64,000 bases of DNA from Apiotrichum sp. Y4204 (Eukaryota > Basidiomycota > Tremellomycetes > Trichosporonales > Trichosporonaceae), in NCBI GenBank assembly GCA_025531455.1, contig JAMYHL010000028.1, forward strand, positions 248,001 to 312,000. The letters run 5' to 3'. The first letter of the stretch is position 1; the number at the start of each line of letters is the position of its first letter. Below are positions 23,247 to 33,712 of the stretch, piece by piece. Below the pieces are notes generated by a model. That model searched no databases, was not told the origin of the DNA, and saw only the letters and a program-made list of their open reading frames with translations. Both the position numbers and the translations under genes were made by a program.

Positions 23247-23325
23247 TATCGCCAGCAGGTTTCGATCCTGCGATCTCCAGGTGTCATAATATGAGCCTGG
23301 CGCCGTCCCACTAGGCCATAGCGAT
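23247..23325 (-). tRNA. tRNA-Met (CAT), initiator-like, with 7-nt intron
   Basis: The minus strand folds as a cloverleaf. The 7-bp acceptor pairs ATCGCTA with TGGCGAT. The D arm is GCC/GGC, the anticodon stem CCAGG/CCTGG, and the T stem GCAGG/CCTGC. The anticodon loop CTCATA...A is interrupted by TTATGAC, whose ATG can pair with the CAT anticodon as in split eukaryotic tRNAs. The A1:U72 pair and the T-loop ATCGAAA (A54, A60) are hallmarks of the eukaryotic initiator. However, position 29:41 is A:U rather than G:C, so the initiator assignment is probable and not certain. Confidence 0.85.
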
Positions 23326-23612
23326 TTGATGACTTTCTGAAAGTTTGGATATCTATGAGTGTGTGGCATATGTATGCAGCCGATGTGGCACCTCGCGATT
23401 AACATGTGCTCGGTGACTGCTTGAACACCCATCACCTGAGACAGCAGAGCATTAGAGGCCCTGTATGGGTACAGAATGCGAACGGTACATGGATATGAGT
23501 AAGGGAATAATCAGACAACGTGCGATGAGACGCGGAAAACTGGCGGTCGGTCCAGTGTCGTGTCAAAGACATTTGTTGAAGGCTGCCAGTGCCAGCGCTC
23601 CCTCCCATCCCA

Positions 23613-24617
23613 TCACTCGCGTCTCCACCGCATCGACTTGTTCTTTCTCTCCATTCGCTCCGGAACTACAGTGTTAACAGGCATTGGGCTGCCGATTACG
23701 ACCTTTTTCGCCGACAGGCGCGCGCGGCTGTGTCGGCGGACGAGGGGCGCGCTGCGGGGCGACGGGTGATCGGGGTATCGGGGCTGGGAGACGGTGTGTA
23801 TCGAGTGAGAGTGGGAATGGGAATGGGAGTGGGCGGACGGGGGCTGGGACCGATGCCGCCTGTCCCCCTCATGATCTGGAGATACCTTGAACAACCGCCG
23901 GAGTGTGCTCGCGATACTGGACCGGCGGACAACTCTCTCCGGTTCCTCAGAGGACGTTGGGGACGGGAACCCCGCAACGCTGTCATTGCTCGGCATTGTG
24001 GGGGAGTATGGGATGATCTCGAGGGGTGCAGGCCGCGAGGGGGCGGGGCCGCCGTCTGGGAGGACGTCCTTCCCGCTGACGGGGTCGATCCGGGTGGCGG
24101 TCCCGTCCACGATCCGCACGTGTACGAGGTGGAGGGAGCAGGAGAGGCGCGAGTCTGGCGAGAGGAGGGCAAAGCGGCAGGCCTCACACTGCCCCACGGC
24201 GTAGATGTCGTCGCGGACGTGGGTGAGCTTGGCGTGGCAGTGTGATGGGGAGGGACAGGTGGAGCATGGTATTGTGCTGCTGTCAGAGGAGGATATGGGG
24301 GGGACTAGTCTCTCACCTCCGGCCGTAGATTGCGCTGTACTGCTCGTAGCAGTGGAAGAGGGGCGGGACGGGGGGCATCCTGGGCTGCGAGGGAGTGAGG
24401 AGTGAGGAAGGGGGAGTGAGGGGGAGAGGTAAAGATGCGGGAAGTGCACCTCGGGGATGAGCTGGGGAGATGCGGTGAAGGAGTAGACGATGAGCAGTGA
24501 TCCAAGTCTAGAAGACCTAGATTTGGTCGAGGTGATGTTGTGAGAGTGCTCGTAGTGTCGTGAGATTGTCAGAGGAGAAACCAAGGCAAGAGCGGCAGGC
24601 CGACCACGCCATATCAT
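23613..24617 (-). CDS. Unknown protein with two CxxC pairs and basic Ser-rich tail
   Basis: The modelled exons are 24450-24617, 24317-24384 and 23613-24279, giving about 300 residues. Both introns have standard sites and keep the frame. After an N-terminal segment containing LIVYSF comes PPVPPLFHCYEQYSAIYGR. A possible zinc site follows, with C-S-T-C and, 25 residues later, C-E-A-C, then FALLSPDSRLSC. The C-terminal half is Ser/Pro/Arg-rich with a His-Ser repeat and VRRSSIASTLRRLFKVSP, which looks like a phosphorylation-rich basic region. I do not recognise the family. The start is uncertain: the ATG at 24615-24617 is the first in frame, but another exon upstream is possible. Confidence 0.6.
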   Translation of the reverse strand: MIWRGRPAALALVSPLTISRHYEHSHNITSTKSRSSRLGSLLIVYSFTASPQLIPEVHFPHLYLSPSLPLPHSSLPRSPGCPPSRPSSTATSSTAQSTAGGERLVPPISSSDSSTIPCSTCPSPSHCHAKLTHVRDDIYAVGQCEACRFALLSPDSRLSCSLHLVHVRIVDGTATRIDPVSGKDVLPDGGPAPSRPAPLEIIPYSPTMPSNDSVAGFPSPTSSEEPERVVRRSSIASTLRRLFKVSPDHEGDRRHRSQPPSAHSHSHSHSHSIHTVSQPRYPDHPSPRSAPLVRRHSRARLSAKKVVIGSPMPVNTVVPERMERKNKSMRWRRE

Positions 24618-24940
24618 GTTCGCGATCGCACGCTGTGACGCGAGACAAACACGAGATCCGGTCGCTACTTGCTAGAATCGTTCACACTCGCACGTCACAC
24701 TCGCCACTCGCAGGCAGCCGCACGGACAGTGACGGTGGCGACAATGGCGGCGGTGGCGGCCCGCCGGGCGTGACTCCTCTCTTTCCACCGCGACCACGGC
24801 CCGTGAAAGCCAGCTCCGGCTCCGTGGCCCCGTGGCCCGTGGGATTGGGGTGTTTGCGCGTTTGCATTCATGTCTCGCAGGGTACAGTATCGCATTTGGC
24901 ATATGGCATATATCGCTCGTCTATCGTTACTGGAATACAC
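24618..24940. other. Intergenic
   Basis: This 323-bp gap lies between two leftward genes. I see nothing specific. Confidence 0.35.
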
Positions 24941-25695
24941 TCAATCACGCACCCCACCCTGCCCATCTCCCCTCTTTTCCAGCGGCAAATCCTCCAATAC
25001 GCCGCCGAGCCCGAGCTGGCGATGCGCCACGCGCTGGGGCACGAACATGTCTGCAAGGCTGGGTCGGCGGCGGCGGGTCCGCGAGGAGAGACGGAGGATC
25101 GGGGCCGTCGCGAGGGGGTGGTGCGTTCCCTGTGGGAAGTGAGGGGGTGTTGGGGGGCTAGGCGGTGAGGGAGCGGAGTGGGTAGAGGAGCTCGAGTACG
25201 GGGTGGACGTGCTGTGCGGAGGTGGGGTCGATGGCCGCGTAGAAGAAGTGCGCGGCGGCGGGGGCCTCGCCGACGGGGTGTCGCTGCTGTCGATGTCTGG
25301 GCGTGCAAACCACTTATTGAGCGAGCCGAAACTGAGGCTCCGGCGGAGCTTACTGATGCCAGACGAAACCGACCGCCGTGAGGACCGCGAGGACTGCTGA
25401 TCCTCGGACTGTGGCGACTGGGGTGTCTGGGGCGACTGGAGTGACTTGACCGGTTTGGACTTGGTTGGTTTGGTCCTCGGACGCTTCTCCGGCGTCGGGG
25501 CCGTGATGATGATCCGCGGTGGTGGTTGCCTCATCACTGGCGTCGGAGGTGAGAGCGTGCTGGTTCGCAGAGGCCAAACTGGAGTCAGCGTTGGAAGGAG
25601 GGGACGCACGCGAGCTTTGATAAAGGCGAGGGTGTTGATGTCGGTAGTGTGTGGAGCGTAGGTGACTGCTGGATGCTCTCGCTCGTTGGCCAGCG
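24941..25695 (-). CDS. Unknown Ser/Pro-rich protein, 5' exon(s) unresolved
   Basis: The frame from a good acceptor at 25696 (preceded by CTGAC...AACCCAG) runs 251 codons to the stop at 24941-24943. It starts LANEREHPAVTYAPHTT, then contains DINTLAFIKARVR, a Pro/Thr/Lys-rich stretch, a Ser/Arg-rich basic block ending in KLRRSLSFGSLNKWFARPD, and a Pro/Ser-rich tail. Upstream, 25740-25880 holds another coding-looking frame with EEREVEQSAFRGAYYIRAL that could be the preceding exon through a weak GTTCGC donor, but I could not find a satisfying start. A second open frame overlaps 25350-25577. This is a gene by composition only; the function is unknown. Confidence 0.4.
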
Positions 25696-26564
25696 CTGGG
25701 TTATATTCAAAGTCAGCTCCATCAGTTGTCAGCGTGAGAGAGGCGCGAGCAAGGAGGCAACGGCGCCGAGTGCGAAAGGAGGGCGAGGAGCGAACTAGTG
25801 CGGCTCAAAGCGCGAATGTAGTATGCGCCCCGGAACGCCGACTGCTCCACCTCGCGCTCCTCGGACGCGACACGAAGCGATGCGAAGTACGTGATGTGGA
25901 ATGAGCGTCGACGAGCTTCTCATCCTGTGTCATCAGAACCATCAGAACCCATCAATGAAACACGAAACACTGGTCCCGGCTTTGGACTATATCACAACTG
26001 CATTACGCGGTAGCTAGCGGATAGTGGAATAATATTGACAACGTAGGCACAGTGGCAGACCCGGAAGTGGCGGGCAACGGGCAGACGGGATGGTAGCTGT
26101 GGCAGGCAGGTAGATTGGGTTTTGATTTGGGTGGTGGCTGGACGAGATCCAGGCCCAGGTTCAGTTGATGGCAGGTGGCGACTCCGTCACCTCGGTGCCA
26201 AGTGGGTACGAGTATGATTTGTGACCAGCAAAAAATGGTAACTGCTGTCAACGACGTCTCTCCACCAACACACGAACTGAGTGCCGAGGCCGGCTCGCTG
26301 ACATCTTATGGGTGTGATAGGTATGCGCAAGGGTTGGGAGAAACGGGGATTGGGGGGATCGTATCGTCGTAATAGTCGTAAGCTCTAGGCTGGTATCCGA
26401 CTCGCCTCGACAGGCTCTGGCTCCAATGGTATGATCGCTGCAATACACAGTAGTGCGCAGTAACAGTAGCGTAACGGGGTTACTGCGTCACGTCGTTGTT
26501 GGTATGCTCCCCTGGCGTCTCCAGCTCCGTGACCGACTCGGCTCCCATTTTTGCTCCAGCTCCA
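25696..26564. other. Mostly intergenic, may hold 5' exon of the previous gene
   Basis: The left part (about 25740-25880, minus strand) looks coding, as described for the neighbouring gene. The remainder up to the next stop at 26565 shows no coding signal or repeat of note. Confidence 0.35.
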
Positions 26565-28167
26565 CTACTTGAGTTCTTCGAGGAGCCGGCGACGATCCTT
26601 CTCCACGTCGTCGACGAGCTTGAGTGCGCGGGCGAGCGCATCCGTGCTTGTTTTCTGCGAGGTGCGCAGAACGGCCATTGTGCCCTTGAGCGTTGCGTTC
26701 TTGCGCTGCAGCTGGCGGTTCTCGCGGCGCAGCTCAGCGTTCACCCCCTCCAGGCATCCGAGGCGCACCTCGAGCGTCGCCAGCTTGTGGAGGATACCAC
26801 GCAGCTTGGCCTCGTCGGTGGACACCATGGCCGGGCGGCTCGGTGACGTTCCGGCGTCAGCCGCGGCTTGTTCCTCCTGTCCGTGTTCGTAGTCGTGCTC
26901 ATGCTCAACATGCACGTGCTCTCCCTTTCCGTGAGATCCGCCTGCGCCATTTCCGTGTCCATGGGCGTGCCCGTGCTCGCCGGTTGCGGCTGTAGGTGAG
27001 GTGTTGGACAGGGGCGGCGAAGGGGGCAGCGCGAAGCGCACGCTCTTACCAGGGGATTCTGGGCGGAGGAGACGGCTGTCCGGGCCTTGGGGGTGCGAGT
27101 GCGGGCGTGCCTTGTCAAGACGCAGCGGGGGAGGGGGTGGCGTAGCGCGGCCCGGTGCGCGTGAGGCGGGCGTAGGTGCCGATGTGCGCCGGCGCTCGCG
27201 CTCCTGGCGCTCCTGAGATGTGTGCGGAGAGGGACTAGGGTTTGGGTGGGACTGTGCGTGTGATGTTTGGGTGTGGGCCGATCCCATCGATCCGTGGGCG
27301 GCCTCTGCGCTCGTGTTTGCGCTCGACGGGAGGCCGTCCTCGACGCTGGCTTCGTTGCCAGAGTCGAGCTCGGACGACTCGGGTTCAGACGAGGTGGACG
27401 GCGAGGAAGACGAGTCACCGCCGCCATGGTGGCGCGCATCCTCGCTGTCTGACGAGGTGCGCGGGTCGATGAGGTGTCCCTCTGTCATCTTCTTGTTGAA
27501 GCGGTACAGTGCGCCTGCCTGTCCGCAGCGCGTGCCAGTCGCTGCGCAATGGGTGCATTTCGATGCCTTGAAGATGTGCTGGCCGAGTGGGGAGAGAATG
27601 TACGCGCACATTGTCGAACCGTGCGTGCAGCCCGCGCAGGGGCGCTCCGAGCTGGGAGGGGTGAGTTATGAGTCAGACGAGCCGAGCCATGCGTGCACGC
27701 GTCCACAGCGTCCTGCGCGCCTGCGCTGTGTGGACGGACAGGAATGCAATGTACACGCCATCTGGAACATGGAACATGGAACAAGGTGAGACCGCGACAA
27801 ACGCCATTCAAAGTGGGATGGAAGCTCGGCACTAACCAGCGCTTAAGTGCGCTGGCGCAACTCTGCTGCATCCTCGCACCGTCGCTGGATAACATCACCA
27901 CCTCCCCTCGCTGTCCTCCGGGGCGACATGTCGGTCTCAGGGAATGATGGCATGCATGACCCCGCGCGCTGGAGGTGGAGTGTGCACTCCCGGGAACCGC
28001 AATCGACGCCATGCAATGTGCGGGACTGGGACATTCCTGCGATCCTGTAACCACACCCTTTTGCACGCGTTGGCTACTCACGTTACGACCATGTACTTGC
28101 CGCGCACGGTGGGGTGCGGGGTGACGACGGTGAAGCGGGCATTGAGGGCGATGCGCGTGGACGACAT
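26565..28167 (-). CDS. Unknown protein with atypical six-cysteine (Zn2Cys6-like) cluster and C-terminal coiled coil
   Basis: The exons are 28082-28167 and 26565-27651 (390 residues), separated by an unusually long 430-nt intron. Just after the junction the cysteines are spaced C-x2-C-x6-C-x16-C-x2-C-x6-C. This is the order of a fungal Zn(II)2Cys6 DNA-binding cluster, except that the middle spacer is 16 rather than about 5-12 residues. A long acidic, Ser-rich and His/Gly-rich low-complexity region follows. The last 90 residues form a coiled coil (LEVRLGCLEGVNAELRREN and on). A binuclear cluster followed by a coil would suit a transcription regulator, but the long spacer could instead indicate another zinc fold. 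I do not know its role. Confidence 0.65.
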
Positions 28168-30268
28168 GGTGTCGGTGGGGTGTCCGTAGACGGCGGGGGA
28201 AGGCGGATGGATGATGATGGTGATGATGTGGGTGTGCCTTGTTTGGGTGTGGATGGAATGGAAATGGAGAGAGGACGAGAGAAGGAGAGATCTAGATGGG
28301 TGTAGGATGGATGGATGGGTGGAGAAGAGTGGAGCTCGTCGGTGGTGGTGGTGATGAAGAGAGGAGAAGAGATGAGAAGAGAGAGTGGGGGGTTATGGGG
28401 AGGATGCGGTATAATGGAGGTGCTGTTGCTGCATTCCCGGGTGCCGTGAGCACTGGAGCACTGGAGAAGAGGGAGTGACTGGTCACCCCCAGAGCTGTGA
28501 CAATCGTCGTTTCCGGTCTTGACGACGGCCGAGGAGAGCAAGGGAGAGCGAAGAGAGCGAAGAGCACAAGGGACAGCGAGGAACACAAACTACTCCTTCG
28601 AGCTTTTTACTACTCTTTGCTCGCTCTCTGAATACCACAAAGAGAGATGATTACAAAGTACCATAAACAGACAAAAGTCTTTGTGCTGTGCTTTCTCCAC
28701 TCCACTCCACTGTCTCTCTCTCCCTGGAAAACGCTCAGACACAGTTCCTCAATGTGGAAGTGAGTGGACGCCGGTGGTGGCGATGACGATGACGAGCAAT
28801 GGGGGAAAGAAAAGGCAGATGCCCGATGCCCGTGCTCTCTCTGATGGCTGGATAGCTTCACTGCGCACTCTCTCTCTCTGCATCCATTGCTGCTCACTTT
28901 TTACTCGCGCTCTTTATGCGCACGGATGCTCTCTGCTCGCCACCAAACACCCTTGCGCACTCTCTCTACACCACCCAATGGAATGGAATCTCTCTTGATT
29001 CCAGCTCCCTGCCATCCTTTTTTTGCATCCTTTCTTGTAGGACTCTGAGACCGGAGCGAGAGAAAAAGGATCTCTCACAAAGTGTAAACTCTAGTCTCGA
29101 GGTGGAACGGGAGGGAACAGGGCAGCGTCGTACTCTTTGTGCAGCGTCGTCATTCCCCTGGTCTCGCTCTCCACCACAGCTCGCAGCTCAGGATCCCCTC
29201 TCGTTCGCTCGCTGTCCCTAACGACGTCCTCGCCGCCGGTCCAGAAATGGAAAGTATCATCATACCTCGCAGTCCCTCGGGGGCTTCAGGACCCGAAGAG
29301 ACGGCCCACTGCCAGTATGGGATATGGGATGTATGGTAGACAGGCACGCGCAAAAGTGTAAATGACATGACCGGTTGTGGGATTGCATCAATGGATCGTT
29401 CGCGGCCAACGCTCGTGCGGTGGCTGGCAGGGGGGAGGATTGAGCATGGAGCAGAGGAGATGTGAGCATTGCACGGTGCGACAGGGAGGATGCAAAACCA
29501 GTGGAGTACTGCTGGATCATGCTTGCATGCTAGGCATGAGGCATGAGGTGTAAGGTATCCATGTTGCATGGCGATGTGAGGATGGAGCTGATAGCTGATG
29601 CGAGCTGAGACGACAGGCACGCCGCTCTGCCGCTCTCTTCGATCTCTTCTCCGCTCACTACCTCGCACCGCGTGCTCGCCATTACCGCAATCACTCCGCT
29701 GTACTCGAGCCACTCTTCGTGCCACAAAAGTCACGGGACACTGGATATCTCGCTGCTATTGTGTATGCACAGCAGGCAACTTGTATAGGTATAAGTGGCG
29801 TTCGTTGTGGCGCCCGACGACCAGATGCAGTAGGATGTATCATCGCGACCACCCCCCTGTCTCTCACCCTCGGTATCATCCCCCATTCCCCCGCTCCCTA
29901 TCATTACTCAATATTGCAATGTCCAGGGCCCCGATGGGCCCGAAGAGGAAGGGGCTCGGAAGCAAGCAGGATGCGGGCCGGAAAACGGACAACGAGAGCG
30001 GAGTCGGAGAAACGGAGTTCATAGCCCGCGGCTTGTCATACCCGATGGTTACCTCTTGGAGGCTTCATTAGTCTGGAGGCCTGGGGGGTTTTTTCATTCT
30101 TCGGAATCACGACGTCACCGCTCGTGGACTACTCCGAACCTCCGACCCGGACGACGGCAACGAGGGAATGAGAGAACGAGGCTCAATCGCCGTGCTGACA
30201 ACACATGCACAACCACACTCCCACACTATTCCCCATTCTTCAGCACAACTGCACGACCAACTCGGACG
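28168..30268. other. Long divergent intergenic region
   Basis: About 2.1 kb lie between two divergent genes. The sequence is rich in GA/CT tracts (for example around 28300-28400 and 28860-28990). Several short open frames exist, but none has plausible splice extension or motifs. I see no RNA gene. Confidence 0.45.
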
Positions 30269-31171
30269 ATGGCACCCTGGTCGACACCAGCTCAACCGGC
30301 AGAAGGAGAGACACCGGGTCTCTCGGCGCAGAATGACCTGCGGGACGCGGCGGACGCCGTGGCCCCCGCGAGGGGCGATGGTGAGTCCGCAAAGCCGCAA
30401 GGCCGCAAGGCCGCAAGATTGCAAGGCCACAAGGCCGCGAAGCGAAGGAGGGAGGACGGAGTAGAAATGCTTCCAGTTTGCTCTCCAGCTCCAGCTCCAG
30501 CTCCAGCTCCCGAACCCCACTCACTAACTCCAGACCTGCACGACGCGGCGCCGTCGGGCCCCTCCCTCCCCGAATCTCCCATAAAGGACCGCGAGGACCT
30601 GAAGCGCCTCAACCGCCGCGCAACCCAGCAGGGCATGTATCTCGGCTTTGCAGGTGGTGGCATCATGGGTACGCAGCACGCGCAGCACGCGCAGCGCGGA
30701 GCACTCGCGTCGTTTTCTGACAGCAGCATATATCGCGCGGCGGTTCAAAGTCTCGGGGAACGGCGTCGTCCTCACCTTTCTCCGTACGCAGAGAATCAGT
30801 GTATGTGGCTGACAGCAGTGGGGTCCACGAGCCTCTCCTTTCTCTATACGCGCTCCCAGATCCGCTCGGCTCTCGGGGCACACTATGCTGCGGCGCGGGC
30901 GGCGGCCGAGCCCGCCGCCCCGGGCGGGGGCACGTTTATCGAGGAGGTGTCGGTCGGCGATGAGGGCGCGCCGCGGACAGGCCGCGAGGCGGACAAGCCA
31001 GTGGACCCGCGCGCCGAGCTGATCAAGGAGCTCGAGGCGATTCCGCTCGTCGGGAGCCAGAGGGAACGGACCCGCTGGGCTAAGGGCCGCGGGCTGGCCG
31101 GCGAAGTTGAGGAGGAGGCCGAGATGCGGGATAAGTATTTCCGCGCGGGGACGCCGCGGCGCGACGTGTGA
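30269..31171 (+). CDS. Small membrane protein with two predicted helices, function unknown
   Basis: There are four exons: 30269-30380, 30534-30668, 30727-30783 and 30819-31171, giving 218 residues. At exons 3 and 4 the acceptor is a CAGCAG repeat, so each exon may start three bases earlier. The N-terminus is polar. RRATQQGMYLGFAGGGIM leads into a short hydrophobic helix, and GNGVVLTFLLGSTSLSFLYT forms a second, giving a hairpin topology with basic residues between. The C-terminal 100 residues are charged. The length, hairpin and basic loop would suit a small mitochondrial or ER membrane protein, but nothing proves it. The first intron (153 nt) is packed with minisatellites. Confidence 0.65.
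   Translation: MAPWSTPAQPAEGETPGLSAQNDLRDAADAVAPARGDGESAKPQGRKAARLQGHKAAKRRREDGVEMLPVCSPAPAPAPAPEPHSLTPDLHDAAPSGPSLPESPIKDREDLKRLNRRATQQGMYLGFAGGGIMGTQHAQHAQRGALASFSDSSIYRAAVQSLGERRRPHLSPYAENQCMWLTAVGSTSLSFLYTRSQIRSALGAHYAAARAAAEPAAPGGGTFIEEVSVGDEGAPRTGREADKPVDPRAELIKELEAIPLVGSQRERTRWAKGRGLAGEVEEEAEMRDKYFRAGTPRRDV
30394..30508. repeat. Two minisatellites inside an intron
   Basis: At 30394-30441 an 8-bp unit GCCGCAAG occurs three times perfectly, then three times with changes. At 30485-30508 the unit CCAGCT occurs four times. Both lie between the GTGAGT donor at 30381 and the acceptor at 30533. Confidence 0.85.
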
Positions 31172-31216
31172 GGCTGAAGGCCTGAGGTGCTCTGTAATGT
31201 AATGTAATTCATCGCT

Positions 31217-33712
31217 CTACTTTGCTGGTATACCCCGGTCGTCTGCCGTCTCCGTTCCGTCCGACTCGCCCTCGCTGCCGGCTCCATCTCCTCCATCGCC
31301 GACGGCAGTGACACGTATGACCGGCTCGTTGTGCCCCTTCTCGCGTGCCTTCTCGCGCTTATCCAGCTCCTTGTGTCCCTCGCGCCACGGCAGGGGTGAG
31401 ACTGCCGTGCTGGCATTCCGGCTCACGTCCTCGTTTGTCGGGCAGATGGAGTGGATCGACGCGCTTGCGAGACTCACGCTGTGGCTCGACGCGAGGGGTG
31501 ATGGCCCGATACCCGGCTGTGGGTTAAGATTGAGGGTGGTGTTGCTTGCGTGGCGGGGGAACGCCGAGGACGACGACGGTTTGCGCGACGAGGCCGAGGA
31601 CGCCGCACCGCTCGCCCACCCCGGACCGGAAACTGGTCCCGGGGGCGGCAAATCAGACGAGGAGAGAGTGAGCAGCAGGGACTTGAGGTTCGGGAGCGTG
31701 TGTCGTAGGTCGAGCATGCGGATGTCCGCCTCGAGCATGAGCTGCGGTTAGTACAGACTTTTAGTTTGCACTCACCATCTCTATATCCTTGTTCAACAAG
31801 AACACTGCGTATTCGTACCTGTACCGTTCGACGCCGCGCGCATAGAGCGGAAAGGAGCGCGGGCCCTGCATGACGCTCACGACGTCGCGCACGTGGCTCT
31901 TGCTCCCTGCATAGGTGACGGGGTAGGCTAGGCCGGCGGCGGGCCCGCCGAGCCCCGAGATGAGGTGTACGACGGCAGCGGCGTACCCGAGTGCTGCGGC
32001 GGTGGTGCGCTCATCGACGCGCGGGCAGCCGTCGGGCGTGAGTGCCGGGGGGAGGGAGAGTGGCGGGGCTGGATCCTTTGGGCCGAGCGGGATCGGGAGG
32101 GGCACGCCGAGGATGCTGTACAGGAGGTCTGGGGGAGAAATGGGAGAAATGGGGAAGATTGCGTCGAGGGTCTGCGCGTGTGCTGCGCGCAGCCTGTGGA
32201 TCTGGGGGAGGAGCGCGGTGCGTTCCGACCTGATGTTAGTAAAGTCTGTGGGACACAGTGTGGGATTGCCAGTACTCACTCCACCCGCGCAATCTGGTCA
32301 GAAAGTTCCAGGGCCTGGGACCGGTTGGCCTCCTCGCGCTCCTGCGCCGCGGCGAGGAGAGCACGGCGCGCAGCGAGCCGTCCGCGCTGAAGGGTAATCT
32401 TCGCCTTGCCCTCCTCGATATCGCGCTCAACCTCGGCGACACGGTCCCGCACCCAGTGGACCCTCAGTGCTCGCTCGCTGACGTCGCGGCGGCAAATGGC
32501 CCGGTCCCCATCCGCAGCGATTAATGCGTCTATTCTTCGCTGCACCTCGTCGATGCTCCGTCGCGTATCGGCAATCACGGACTGGATGTTCACAAGCTGG
32601 TGCAGTGCGCCGACGCTGGCACCCTTCTTCATCCGCGTCTCGCGCAGACTCCGCTCCACGGCGCGGTTGACCGAGTCGCTCTCGGGTTTCGCATCTCCTG
32701 GCGGGGGGAGATAGAACACGCTCTTAGGGTGCGTTGCGAGCGTCCACTGCAGCGTGTTTGGCGGAAGCGCTGCGTCCGGGGGAATGGGCCGGAGGCGGGA
32801 CAGGTCGACTACTCCGCCGACGTCTGGGAGGCGGCGCCAGCGCGATCTGCCCCCTTTCGTATCCTCGACCCATACCGCGACGTTCACGCACGTGCCCGCG
32901 CCCTCGGGCACAGAGAGCCATGGCGCAAAGTCCCCGGGTTCGAGGTACGCCCAGCGCGGGTGGGTGGAGGGTGGGTGGACGGGCGAGAAGAAGAACGGGA
33001 CGGGGGAGGCGGGAGCCCGCGCGCCGCCTGCGTCGCTCGCGGCGCGGTGTATCCCCAGCGTCGATCTCCGCACAGGAGCAGGGCGTTTCGTCGCGGTGCC
33101 GTTCAGCTGCGAGCGGCGGAGAGTGGATGGCGCAGTGGGTGAGCTGGGGCCGGGAAATGTCGGAGAGGTCGGGGACGGGGAGACGGCGCGCAGGCTGCCG
33201 ACGCTGCTGCGCGGGGTAGGTTTCGGGGGTAGGGAGGTGGTGCGTGTGCGCGGCGTGCGTCCCGGAGACGCAGGGGGAGGCGATCCCTTCGGAGACTGGG
33301 GTGGCGTGTTTGTATTCGAGTTTATGTTCGTTTTCGCGTTTGTGTTCGGCACTTGGTCTGGGATCGAGAGTGTCACAAAGCACCGCGCGAGAGGGCGTTC
33401 CGCAGCGACAGGGGTGGGTGTCGGCAGCGACGGGGATATGGGGGGATGCAGCCCTTCTCCCGCAAGAGTCGGTGCCCGCGCGCGGGTTACAAGCGGCGCG
33501 TCGAGTCCCGCATGGCTTGTCCGCCGCGCGCGCGGGCTGCCCGGCATGCCCGAGCTGCTGGTCAGCAGCGCCGCGGGCGGCACGGTTGTCAGCTCGTGGA
33601 TCCCCACGCCGGTGATGTGCCGGATACGCTGCGGTTAGTGCTGCGATGCCAGCAGACGTACCGTGCCCGGCGCCGCCGGCTGGTCCGGGGTGTCCGGCTG
33701 GTCGGTGGCCAT
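31217..33712 (-). CDS. VPS38: UVRAG/Vps38-type subunit of PI3-kinase complex II
   Basis: There are four exons: 33662-33712, 32280-33628, 31776-32229 and 31217-31741, giving 792 residues. Vps38/UVRAG joins Vps34, Vps15 and Vps30/Beclin to make PI3P on endosomes for sorting and autophagosome maturation. The first exon joins to RIRHITGVGIHEL, a typical start of the family. A C2-like region with FFFSPVHPPSTHPRW follows, split by a long Pro/Ser insert. Then come a long coiled coil (about residues 330-465) and a C-terminal domain with ILGVPLPIPLG, TAAALGYAAAVVHLI, FPLYARGVERYRYEYAVFLL and NKDIEM. This last block is diagnostic. The tail is low complexity. Confidence 0.92.

Noticed and set aside
28168..30268. 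Several 60-190-codon frames in the long divergent gap
   Set aside because: They lack ATG contexts, splice extension or motifs, and lie in GA/CT-rich low-complexity DNA.
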